Of a DNA stretch of 64,000 bases, positions 23,284-30,957 are shown one piece after another (the stretch's first letter is position 1; every line of letters begins with the position of its first letter). A model generated the notes under the pieces. The model worked only from the letters and a program-made list of their open reading frames with translations. It did not search any database and had not been told where the DNA came from. Source of the stretch: Solirubrobacteraceae bacterium (GTDB lineage Bacteria > Actinomycetota > Thermoleophilia > Solirubrobacterales > Solirubrobacteraceae). The translations under genes and the position numbers were made by a program. The stretch lies in NCBI GenBank assembly GCA_031177685.1, contig JAPSGI010000007.1:124001-188000 (forward strand). The letters are read 5' to 3'.

Positions 23284-25502
23284 GCGAGCCGCGGCAGTCG
23301 GCCTGGCTCAACGGCGCGCATCTGCTCGCGCTGTGGGCCTTCGCGCTGGTGCAGCCGCTGTTCGACCTGCTCGGGCGCAACGCCGACTTCTTCGTCGCGC
23401 GCGGCTCGACCAGCGGGGACATCGTCGCGTTCGCACTCGCCGTGACCCTGCTGCCGCCGGCGCTGCTGCTCGGGATCGAGCTGCTGGTGGGCCTGGTCTC
23501 GCCGGCCGTCCGCGACTGGGTCCACCTCGCGCTGGTCGCCCTTCTCGTCGCGCTCGTCTTCGTCGGGTTCGCCAAGAAGGCCGTCGACGCCTCCAGCGCG
23601 GTCCTGTTCCCGGTGTCCCTCGCCGTGGGGATCGGCGCGGCGGCGTGGTACCGCGAGGAGGCCGTCGTGCGCCGCTTCGCCACCGTCCTGGCGGCCGCGC
23701 CGGCCCTATTCGTCTTCCTGTTCCTGTTCACGTCGCCCGTGCAGAAGCTCGTGACGGGCGGTGAGGCGCGTGCGGAGTCCGCCCGGGTGGACGGGAAGGT
23801 CCCGGTGATCATGGTCTCCTTCGACGAGTTCCCGACGACCTCGCTGCTGCGCCCGGACGGGACCATCGACGCGCAGCGCTATCCCAACTTCGCGCGCTTC
23901 GCACGCCAGGCGGTGTGGTTTCGCAACACCACCACGGTGGCCGACGGCACGCGCTGGGCCACCCCGATCGTGATCTCCGGGCAGCTGCCCGAGCGCGACG
24001 CGCTGCCGACGTTCCAGGACTACTCGCAGAACCTGTTCACCGCCCTGGGCGGCGGCTACCGGCTCCACGTGACCGAGCCGGTCACGCGGCTGTGCCCGAA
24101 GGAACTGTGCGCCGACACGGGGCCGCGCCAGTCCGAGGCCGCCGAGACGGCGGACGAGGGCGACGCCGACACGCGCGACGAGTCGTTCGGGGAGCGGATG
24201 GAGTCGCTGGTCTCCGACGTGTCGATCGTCTCCGCCCACCTGATGCTGCCCGACGACCTGCGCGAGCGCCTGCCCTCGGTGTCCGAGCAGCTGGGGGACT
24301 TCGCGGCCGAGGGCAAGCGCAAGGCGCCGGCCGCGCTGCCGCGCCCGGCGCGGCGGCCGCGCCCCGGGCGCGAGCGCCGAGCCGCCGAGCGGCGCCTGAC
24401 CGAGCTGATCCCCACGGCCAAGGAGGCCGAGCAGGTCGCGCCCGCCTTCCCCGGGTTCATCTCCGGGATCCGGCCGTACAGCGGCCGTGGCAAGCCGCCC
24501 CTGTACTTCCTGCACGTGCTCCTGCCCCACCACCCGTGGCGGCTGCTGCCGTCGGGCCGCGTGTACGGGGAGTCGGTCCCACCCAACCCGGGACTGCGCG
24601 ACAACGTGTGGAACGCGGACGAGCAGGCGGTCCTCCAGGGCTGGCAGCGCCATCTCCTCCAGGTGGGCTACGTGGATCGCGCGCTGGGGCAGCTGATGGC
24701 GCGGCTGCGGGCGACGGGCCTGTGGGACCGCTCGCTGGTGGTCTTGGCAGCCGACCACGGCGTGGCCTTCAACCCGTCCTCCTCGCGGCGGACGGTGACG
24801 GCGCGGTCGGTCGGCTCGATCGCGCCGGTGCCCTTCTTCGTCAAGCTCCCGGGCGCGCGCGCGGGGCGCGTGGTCGAGCACCACGTGGAGACGATCGACG
24901 TGCTCCCTACGATCGCCGACGCGCTGGACTTCGAGCTGCCCGAGCGCGCCGACGGCTCCTCCGCGCTGGCCGACGACTTCCGCGGGCACGAGGGCGTGCG
25001 GGTGTGGTCGACGACCTCGGCCGCCCACTTCGAGCGCCGCCAGTACAGCTGGTCGCACTTCGCCGCCCGGCGCGCCGAGGTCGTGGCGCGCCAGGCGACG
25101 CTGTTCGGGACGGGCGCGCGCAACCCCGGGCTGCTGTGGGCGGTGGGGCCGCACCGCGAGCTGGTGGGGCGGCCGGTGGCCGTCGCCGCCCGGGGCGCCG
25201 GCGTCTCGCGGTCACGCGTGCGCTACGACCGCCCCGAGGAGCTGGAGGCGTGGACGCCGGCGGCGCGCTGGACGCCCTCGCACGTCACGGGGGTGGTGGA
25301 CGGAATGACCGGCGGGCGCAACCTGGCCATCGCGGTCAACGGCCGCATCCGGGCGGTCGCGCGCACGTACTCGTTCGTCGGCGACGCGCGCTTCTCGTTC
25401 ATGGTGCCGGAGTACGCCTTCCGCGCGGGCTACAACGACGTGCGCGTGTTCGAGGTGCGGCGGGTGGGCCGGCGGCTGCAGCTTGTGAGTCTCCGTGGTT
25501 AG
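23280..25502 (+). CDS. membrane-anchored sulfatase / phosphotransferase superfamily protein
   Basis: A 740-residue protein with an N-terminal membrane region of about five helices (residues 10-160) and an extracellular domain of the alkaline-phosphatase/sulfatase superfamily. The nucleophile region reads VSFDEFPTTSLL, where Thr replaces the Cys of true sulfatases. Other ligands are visible in LHVLLPHHPW and VVLAADHGVAF. An insertion rich in acid and proline (about 280-370) separates two halves of the core. The layout resembles LtaS-like phosphoglycerol transferases. The C-terminal 150 residues form an extra domain. It is translationally coupled to the genes on both sides. Confidence 0.82.
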   Translation: MSEPRQSAWLNGAHLLALWAFALVQPLFDLLGRNADFFVARGSTSGDIVAFALAVTLLPPALLLGIELLVGLVSPAVRDWVHLALVALLVALVFVGFAKKAVDASSAVLFPVSLAVGIGAAAWYREEAVVRRFATVLAAAPALFVFLFLFTSPVQKLVTGGEARAESARVDGKVPVIMVSFDEFPTTSLLRPDGTIDAQRYPNFARFARQAVWFRNTTTVADGTRWATPIVISGQLPERDALPTFQDYSQNLFTALGGGYRLHVTEPVTRLCPKELCADTGPRQSEAAETADEGDADTRDESFGERMESLVSDVSIVSAHLMLPDDLRERLPSVSEQLGDFAAEGKRKAPAALPRPARRPRPGRERRAAERRLTELIPTAKEAEQVAPAFPGFISGIRPYSGRGKPPLYFLHVLLPHHPWRLLPSGRVYGESVPPNPGLRDNVWNADEQAVLQGWQRHLLQVGYVDRALGQLMARLRATGLWDRSLVVLAADHGVAFNPSSSRRTVTARSVGSIAPVPFFVKLPGARAGRVVEHHVETIDVLPTIADALDFELPERADGSSALADDFRGHEGVRVWSTTSAAHFERRQYSWSHFAARRAEVVARQATLFGTGARNPGLLWAVGPHRELVGRPVAVAARGAGVSRSRVRYDRPEELEAWTPAARWTPSHVTGVVDGMTGGRNLAIAVNGRIRAVARTYSFVGDARFSFMVPEYAFRAGYNDVRVFEVRRVGRRLQLVSLRG

Positions 25503-26703
25503 GCGCGTGCTGCTGGCCGGCCTCGCCGTCGCCGCGCTCGCGGCCGCGCCTGCGTCTGCCGCGGCGGCGGCGGTCGCCGAGACCCCCGTCGTCTTCGTGA
25601 CCTTCGACGAGCTGCCCACCACCTCCCTGCTCGACCGGCGCGGCGACCTCGACGGGCGGCGCTTCCCCGGCTTCGCGGCCTTCGCCCGCACGTCGACGTG
25701 GTTCGCGCACACCACCACGGTCGCGGACGGGACGCGCTGGGCGGCGCCCGTGGTGATCGGCGGTCGCTACCCCGATCGCCGCCGGATCGCCGCCTGGTTC
25801 GACTACGAGCCCAACCTCTTCACGCTGCTCGAGCGCACCCACCGCGTGCACGCGATCGAGCCGATGACGCGGCTGTGCCCGCCGCGGCTGTGCGGGCGCG
25901 CCCTGCCCGGCAGCCGCCGGGCCCAGGCGCGGACACTGACCGAGCTGATCCCGCGCGCCAAGCACGACGCCGCGCGCCGCTCGGCGATGGCGCGGTGGAT
26001 CCAAACGATCCGCCCGTGGCGGCGCGGCAAGCCGCCGCTGTACTTCATCCACGCGCTCATGCCTCACCACCCCTGGGTGTGGATGCCCGACGGCCGTCGC
26101 TACGCGCTCCCCACGCCGGGGATCCCCGGCCTGTTCGGCGACAACATGTGGCGCCGCGACCAGCGCGCCGTGGACCAGGGCTGGAAGCGCCACCTGCTGC
26201 AGACCGGCTACACCGACCTGCTGCTGCGCCGCCTGATGGCGCGCCTGCGGGCCGTCGGCCTGTGGGACCGCGCGCTCGTCGCCTTCTCGGCCGACCACGG
26301 CGTCTCGTTCGTCCCGGGCAGCTCGCGGCGCAGCGCCACGCCACGCACGGTCGGCGGCATCGCCCCCGTCCCGTTCTTCCTCAAGGCGCCGGGGCAGCGC
26401 ACGCCCCAGCGCGTCGACGACCACGTCGAGACCATCGACGTCCTGCCCACGCTCGCCGCGGCGCTCGGCCTGCCGCAGGCGCCGGAGTGGGACGGACGCC
26501 CCGTCGTCCCGGGCTACCGCCCCAAGCCCCGCGTCGACCTGTGGTCCACCACCAGCGTCGTGACGTTCGGCCGCCACACGTACTCCCTGGCCTACGTCCG
26601 CCGCGAAGCCGCCCGCGTCGCCGCACGCCAGCACGCAAAGTTCGGCACCGGCCCCCTCCGGGGCCCCTTCTGGGCCAACCCCTTCACCCCCACCCACCGA
26701 TGA
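25495..26703 (+). CDS. secreted sulfatase-superfamily paralogue
   Basis: A 402-residue paralogue of the preceding gene product without its membrane region. A signal peptide (VLLAGLAVAALAAAPASAAAA) leads straight into VFVTFDELPTTSLLDRRG, and the later segments IHALMPHHPWVWMP and FSADHGVSFVPGSSRR parallel those of the larger protein. The C-terminal extra domain is absent. The GTG start overlaps the upstream stop by 8 nt. Tandem duplication followed by loss of the membrane anchor and tail is the likely origin. Substrate unknown. Confidence 0.82.
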   Translation: MVRRVLLAGLAVAALAAAPASAAAAAVAETPVVFVTFDELPTTSLLDRRGDLDGRRFPGFAAFARTSTWFAHTTTVADGTRWAAPVVIGGRYPDRRRIAAWFDYEPNLFTLLERTHRVHAIEPMTRLCPPRLCGRALPGSRRAQARTLTELIPRAKHDAARRSAMARWIQTIRPWRRGKPPLYFIHALMPHHPWVWMPDGRRYALPTPGIPGLFGDNMWRRDQRAVDQGWKRHLLQTGYTDLLLRRLMARLRAVGLWDRALVAFSADHGVSFVPGSSRRSATPRTVGGIAPVPFFLKAPGQRTPQRVDDHVETIDVLPTLAAALGLPQAPEWDGRPVVPGYRPKPRVDLWSTTSVVTFGRHTYSLAYVRREAARVAARQHAKFGTGPLRGPFWANPFTPTHR

Positions 26704-26705
26704 CT

Positions 26706-26741
26706 GAAGCCTTTTCCCGCCTATGACCGGGAAAACGCTTC
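26706..26741 (+). terminator. hairpin enclosing the panE start codon
   Basis: A 14-bp stem with one mismatch (GAAGCCTTTTCCCG paired with CGGGAAAACGCTTC) and an 8-nt loop, CCTATGAC, that contains the ATG at 26723. It begins 2 nt after the sulfatase stop codon, so it could terminate the upstream operon, control panE translation, or both. Confidence 0.55.
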
Positions 26742-27655
26742 AACGAGTCGCGGTGCTGGGCCCGGGCGGGGTTGGCGGATTCGTGGCGGGCGCGCTGGCG
26801 CGGGCGGGGGCGCCCGTCACCCTGGTCGCGCGCGAGGAGACGGCGGCGCTGATCCAGGAGCGCGGCCTGCGCGTAGAAAGCCGGCGCCTCGGCGACTTCA
26901 CCACCCGACCGGCCGCCGTTCACGCGCTGGAGGACGCGGTCGACGCTCTCATCGTCGCCACCAAGGCCGGGGCGCTAACCGAAGCGCTGACCCGCATCCG
27001 AGCCGAAGCGAAGCTCGTAATCCCCCTCCTCAACGGCCTCGACCACATGGAGACCCTGCACGCGCATTTCGGCGCGGAGCGAGTAGCCGCCGGGACCATC
27101 CGCATCGAGGCCGACCGCCCCGGGCCCGGCGAGATAGTCCAGACCAGCCCCTTCCTGCGCATCGACCTCGCCTCCGACGGCGGCCGGCTGCGCCCGCAGC
27201 TCGAGGGCGTCGCAAGGACCCTCGAGCAGGCCGGGATCCCCACCCAGGTCCTCGACTCCGAGGCCCAGGTGCTCTGGGGCAAGCTCGTGCGCCTCAACGC
27301 GCTCGCCTGCACCACCAGCGCGTACGACCTCCCGCTCGGGCCGATCCGCGACACGCCCGAGCTGCGCGACGAGCTGGAGGGCGCGGTGCGCGAGGCCGTC
27401 GCGGTGGCGCACGCCGAGGGGGCCAGCGTGGAGGCGAGCAACGTCCTCGGCGAGCTGCGCGACGCCCACGCCGAGCTGGGCTCCTCCATGAACCGCGACC
27501 TCGCCGCGGGGCGCGCGCCGGAGCTCGATCAGATCCCCGGCGCCGTCCTGCGCGCCGCGCGCCGCCACGGTTTGGAATGCCCGACCATCGCCCGGCTCAC
27601 GCTCCAGGTCGCGAGCCGGGCGGGCGTCGAGCCGCCGGCGGCGGCGCGCGCCTGA
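26723..27655 (+). CDS. 2-dehydropantoate 2-reductase family protein
   Basis: NADPH-dependent reductase of the ketopantoate reductase family, 310 residues; the classical role is pantothenate/CoA synthesis. The N-terminal nucleotide-binding loop is AVLGPGGVGGFVAGALARAG, then IVATKA with the family Lys, the LLNGLDHME segment and the C-terminal VLWGKLVRLNALACTTSAY helix. The ATG at 26723 is the only usable start before the Rossmann loop, and it lies in a hairpin loop. No other pantothenate genes are nearby, so a related 2-oxo acid substrate is possible. Confidence 0.85.
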   Translation: MTGKTLQRVAVLGPGGVGGFVAGALARAGAPVTLVAREETAALIQERGLRVESRRLGDFTTRPAAVHALEDAVDALIVATKAGALTEALTRIRAEAKLVIPLLNGLDHMETLHAHFGAERVAAGTIRIEADRPGPGEIVQTSPFLRIDLASDGGRLRPQLEGVARTLEQAGIPTQVLDSEAQVLWGKLVRLNALACTTSAYDLPLGPIRDTPELRDELEGAVREAVAVAHAEGASVEASNVLGELRDAHAELGSSMNRDLAAGRAPELDQIPGAVLRAARRHGLECPTIARLTLQVASRAGVEPPAAARA

Positions 27656-28150
27656 CTAGTCGATCACGCGGCCGATCGTGATGTTCGTGACGCGGTTCGT
27701 CGTGCGCGAGATGCCGAACACCGTGACGGTGCGGCCCGGCAGCTCCTGCCCGATCACGCAGCGGCGAAAGCCGCCCTCGGTGAGGCAGCGCTCCCCCCGC
27801 AGGCGCGCCCGCAGGTAGGCCTCGGTGGACCCCACGCCCACGCCCGACGCCGTCCGGGCCGAGCGCCCGCGCGTGAAGAAGTTGAAGATCCGCCCGCTGG
27901 AACGCGGGGTGGCCATGAACAGCGAGACGTACACCTCGCCGTAGCGGTACTCGGTGTAGCTGCCGAGGATCTCGCTCGTCTGGGTGCGCACCGCGTCCGG
28001 CGGCCCGATGCGGGCCTGCAGCTGCGCGCCGGTCATGCCAAGGCTGCCGCCCAGCATGCCCCGCTGCGGGACGATGCTGGCGCCGGCGACGGACGGTACG
28101 GCCAGGGAGGCGGCGACGGCCGCGAGGAGGATGTATCGAAGGAGTCGCAT
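27656..28150 (-). CDS. secreted protein of unknown function
   Basis: A 164-residue protein with a clear signal peptide (MRLLRYILLAAVAASLAVPSVAGA). The mature part opens with MLGGSLGMTGAQLQARIGPPD, a pattern reminiscent of BamE/SmpA-like small domains, followed by TEYRYGEVYVSLFM and two Cys (ERC, RRC) that could form a disulfide. I do not recognise a specific family. A CATGCT box lies 6 nt before the ATG. It is convergent with panE: the two stop codons are adjacent. Confidence 0.6.
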   Translation of the reverse strand: MRLLRYILLAAVAASLAVPSVAGASIVPQRGMLGGSLGMTGAQLQARIGPPDAVRTQTSEILGSYTEYRYGEVYVSLFMATPRSSGRIFNFFTRGRSARTASGVGVGSTEAYLRARLRGERCLTEGGFRRCVIGQELPGRTVTVFGISRTTNRVTNITIGRVID

Positions 28151-28176
28151 GGCGCGAGCATGGCAGACTTCGCGGC

Positions 28177-28494
28177 ATGTCGAGCGCCGAAGCGAAGAAC
28201 TTCGAGGCGATCGTCAAGGCCAAGGACGCGCACAACCGCTCCTGCCCGTTTCCGCCCCACACCGTGCGGATGAACCCGTTCGAGATCGAGCGGATGGGCT
28301 GGGAGGAGGGCGACACGATCGCCGGCCTCGCCCTGGAGGCGGACGGGGCGATCGGGACGGGCGCGTTCCGCCTGATCTGCGACGGCATGGAGCCGCCCGA
28401 GCTGGACATCGAGGAGGAGGCGGTCATCGAGGCGCCCGCCGAGCCGATCGTCGTCCCCGCCGGCCCGCCGCGCGAGCGCGAGCCGACCGCGTGA
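28177..28494 (+). CDS. small soluble protein of unknown function
   Basis: A 105-residue protein beginning MSSAEAKNFEAIVKAKDAHNRSCPFPPHTVRMNPFEIERMGWEEGD, then a short sheet-like region with a second Cys (RLICDGME) and a Pro/Glu-rich tail. It is not recognised. Its stop overlaps the GTG start of the OsmC gene (GTGA), and that gene overlaps the flavoprotein gene, so all three are probably one thiol/redox operon. A CAGACT box lies 7 nt before the ATG. Confidence 0.6.
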   Translation: MSSAEAKNFEAIVKAKDAHNRSCPFPPHTVRMNPFEIERMGWEEGDTIAGLALEADGAIGTGAFRLICDGMEPPELDIEEEAVIEAPAEPIVVPAGPPREREPTA

Positions 28495-28961
28495 GCGGGC
28501 GCGTCCACTCCTTCGACGCCGAGCTTCGCTGGAGCGGCTCCACCGCCGCCGGCGACGACGCCTACGACCGCGCGCACGACGTCCGCTGCTCCCCCGCCGC
28601 GGACGAGCTGCGTCTCAGCGCCGACCCGGCGTTTCGCGGGGATCCCGCGCGGCTGAACCCCGAGCAGCTGCTGGTCGCCGCCGTGTCGTCCTGCCAGCTG
28701 CTGAGCTTCCTCCACGTGGCGGCCCGCGCGCGCGTCGACGTGCGCGAGTACCGGGACGCGGCGCACGCCACGATGGACGAGGACGACCCGCCGGTGCGCG
28801 TGGGGCGGATCGTCCTGCGGCCGCGGATCATGGTCGGACCCGGCACGACGGAGGAGCGCGTGCGCAAGCTGTGCGAGACGGCGCACCGCCACTGCTTCAT
28901 CGCCAACTCGATCGGGACGGAGATCGTGGTGGAGCCGGAGGTCGAGCTCGCCGGTGCCTGA
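28491..28961 (+). CDS. OsmC family peroxiredoxin-like protein
   Basis: A 156-residue OsmC/Ohr-type protein, expected to reduce organic peroxides with thiols. The first redox Cys is in LLVAAVSSCQLLSFLHVAARA and the second in CETAHRHCFIANSIG, both at the expected spacing. The GTG start overlaps the upstream stop. The ORF-track version starts far upstream and includes unrelated residues. Its C-terminus overlaps the start of the adjacent FAD-dependent disulfide oxidoreductase, a plausible electron supplier. Confidence 0.88.
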   Translation: MSGRVHSFDAELRWSGSTAAGDDAYDRAHDVRCSPAADELRLSADPAFRGDPARLNPEQLLVAAVSSCQLLSFLHVAARARVDVREYRDAAHATMDEDDPPVRVGRIVLRPRIMVGPGTTEERVRKLCETAHRHCFIANSIGTEIVVEPEVELAGA

Positions 28962-30321
28962 TCCCCGCGAAGTGGATGTCGTGGTCCTCGGCGGCGGTCC
29001 GGCCGGCGAGGTGGTGGCCGGTCGCCTGGGCGAGGCGGGGCTGGAAGTGGTGCTGGCCGAGCGCGAGCTGGTGGGCGGGGAGTGCTCCTACTACGCGTGC
29101 ATGCCGTCCAAGGCGCTGCTGCGCCCGGGCGACCTGGTGGCGGAGGTCGAGCGGGTGCCCGGCGTGCGGCTGGACGAGCCGGCGCTCGACGTGCCCCGCG
29201 CGCTCGCGCGCCGCGACGAGGTGATCCACGACCTCGACGACTCCGCGCAGCTGCCGTGGCTGCAGGAGCGCGGCGTGTCCGTCGCGCGCGGAGAGGCGCG
29301 CCTGGAGGGCGAGCGGACCGTGCGCGTCGGCGACCAGGTGCTGCGCGCCCGGCGCGCCGTGGTGGTCGCCACCGGGTCCGGCCCCGTGATGCCGCCGATC
29401 CCCGGCCTGGCCGAGGCGGCGCCGTGGACCAACCGGGAGGCCACCACGTCCAAGCGCGTCCCGCAGCGGCTGCTGGTGCTGGGCGGCGGCGTGGTGGGCG
29501 TCGAGATGGCCCAGGCGTGGTCGGCCCTCGGGTCCTCGGTCGCGCTGGTCGAGGCGCTGCCGCGCCTGATCGCGCGCGAGGAGGACTTCGCCTCCGAGCA
29601 GGTGGCGGACGCGCTGCGCGCCGCGGGCGTCGACGTCCGCCTCGGCGCGAAGGCGACGGCCGTGTCGCGCAACGGCGGCGAGGTCCGCCTCGAGCTCGAG
29701 GACGGCTCCTCGCTGACCGGCGACGAGCTGCTGGTGGCGATCGGCCGGCGCCCCCACACCGACGACCTCGGGCTGGAGACGGTCGGCCTCGAGCCCGGCC
29801 GGGCGATCGAGGTCGACGACCGGTTGCGCGCCGGCGGGCGCGAATGGCTGTACGCGATCGGCGACGTCAACGGGCGCGCGGCGCTCACCCATGCGGGGAA
29901 GTACCAGGCGCGCGTGGCGGCCGACGCGATCCTCGGCCGCGAGGCGCGCGCCACGGCGGACGGCCCCATGTCCCCGCGGGTGATCTTCACCGACCCGCAG
30001 GTCGCCGCGGTCGGCCACACGCTGGCCTCGGCGCGCGAAGCCGGCCTGGCGGTGCGCGCGGTCGACCATCCCGTCTCCGCGGTCGCCGGGGCCTCGTTCC
30101 ACGGCCGCGAGGCGCCCGGGCTGGCGCGGCTGGTGATCGACGAGGAGCGCGACGTGCTGGCCGGTGCCACGTTCACCGGCCCGGACGTGGCCGAGCTGCT
30201 GCATGCGGCGACGATCGCGCTGGTCGGCGAGGTCACGCTCGAGCGCCTCAAGGACGCGATCCCCTCGTTCCCCACGCGCAGCGAGGTGTGGCTGCGCCTG
30301 CTGGAGAAGGACGGGCGCTAG
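28954..30321 (+). CDS. FAD-dependent disulfide oxidoreductase (Lpd/MerA-like)
   Basis: A 455-residue class I pyridine nucleotide-disulfide oxidoreductase. The FAD loop is VVVLGGGPAGEVVAGRLG and the redox disulfide is GGECSYYACMPSK. The NAD(P) loop is LLVLGGGVVGVEMAQAWSALG, and the second FAD site ends YAIGDVNGRAALTHAGKYQ. The C-terminal dimerisation domain reads PSFPTRSE where dihydrolipoamide dehydrogenases and glutathione reductases have HPTxSE, so the usual catalytic His is absent. Co-transcription with osmC suggests a thiol-redox role rather than the E3 role for the dehydrogenase complex, but the latter is not excluded. Confidence 0.85.
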   Translation: MPDPREVDVVVLGGGPAGEVVAGRLGEAGLEVVLAERELVGGECSYYACMPSKALLRPGDLVAEVERVPGVRLDEPALDVPRALARRDEVIHDLDDSAQLPWLQERGVSVARGEARLEGERTVRVGDQVLRARRAVVVATGSGPVMPPIPGLAEAAPWTNREATTSKRVPQRLLVLGGGVVGVEMAQAWSALGSSVALVEALPRLIAREEDFASEQVADALRAAGVDVRLGAKATAVSRNGGEVRLELEDGSSLTGDELLVAIGRRPHTDDLGLETVGLEPGRAIEVDDRLRAGGREWLYAIGDVNGRAALTHAGKYQARVAADAILGREARATADGPMSPRVIFTDPQVAAVGHTLASAREAGLAVRAVDHPVSAVAGASFHGREAPGLARLVIDEERDVLAGATFTGPDVAELLHAATIALVGEVTLERLKDAIPSFPTRSEVWLRLLEKDGR

Positions 30322-30899
30322 CCGAGCACGCGGAAGGCGGCGCTGCGCGGCCGCGAACGCGTGCCGCCCGCGACCGCCGTCACGACCGCGCGATAGGCGC
30401 CGGGCCGCAGGCCGCGCGCCGGGAGGACGACCGCGGCGTTTCCGGGCCGCCGGACGCTGCGCACCAGGCTGCGGACGCGCACCCAGCGCGTGGCGCGCCG
30501 GCGCTCGATCGCGATCCGCACCGTGGCGGAGCGCGAGAGCCCGAAGCGCAGCGTGGCCGCGCGCCGCCCGCGCAGCGCGGCGGGGACCAAGCGCAGCCGG
30601 CTGACCACCGGCGCGCCCTGCGTCCCGCCGCCGCCCGGGCACCCGCCGGTGCGCTGGCGGACGATCTCCGCCCCGATCGCGCCCTCGAGCCCGCTGTACT
30701 CGTCCTCGCCGGTCATCACGGAGCGGGCGTTCTCCAGCTCCTCGACGGTGAACCGGCACGCGGTCAGGACGCGGTCGCGCTGCCAGTCGCCGCGGACCGC
30801 GGCGTAGTCGCTGCGCTCGTCCGCCGCCGCGGGCGCGGCCGCGCCGAGCGCGCAACCCGCCGCCGCCGCGAACGCCCCTGCCCAGGTCCGCCGCCGCAT
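30318..30899 (-). CDS. secreted protein of unknown function
   Basis: A 193-residue exported protein. A signal peptide (FAAAAGCALGAAAPAAA) is followed by a helical region (DERSDYAAVRGDWQRDRVLTACRFTVEELENARSVM) with two Cys about 60 residues apart. A basic, beta-rich Ig-like C-terminal half follows (LRFGLSRSATVRIAIERR). The combination is common among secreted proteins of this group but unassigned. A TATCGT box lies 7 nt before the ATG. It is divergent from dnaE2 and overlaps the flavoprotein stop in CTAG. Confidence 0.6.
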   Translation of the reverse strand: MRRRTWAGAFAAAAGCALGAAAPAAADERSDYAAVRGDWQRDRVLTACRFTVEELENARSVMTGEDEYSGLEGAIGAEIVRQRTGGCPGGGGTQGAPVVSRLRLVPAALRGRRAATLRFGLSRSATVRIAIERRRATRWVRVRSLVRSVRRPGNAAVVLPARGLRPGAYRAVVTAVAGGTRSRPRSAAFRVLG

Positions 30900-30941
30900 C
30901 GCGGCGACGATAGCCGGCGCTCATGGCCATCCGTCGCAGGT

Positions 30942-30957
30942 GCGAACATGTGTTCGC
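30942..30957 (+). promoter_or_regulatory. LexA/SOS box directly before dnaE2
   Basis: A perfect 16-bp near-symmetrical element with core CGAACATGTGTTCG, matching the CGAAC-N4-GTTCG SOS box of actinobacteria and Bacillus. It ends on the base before the ATG at 30958, so LexA bound here would block both promoter escape and the predicted leaderless start. Confidence 0.9.
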
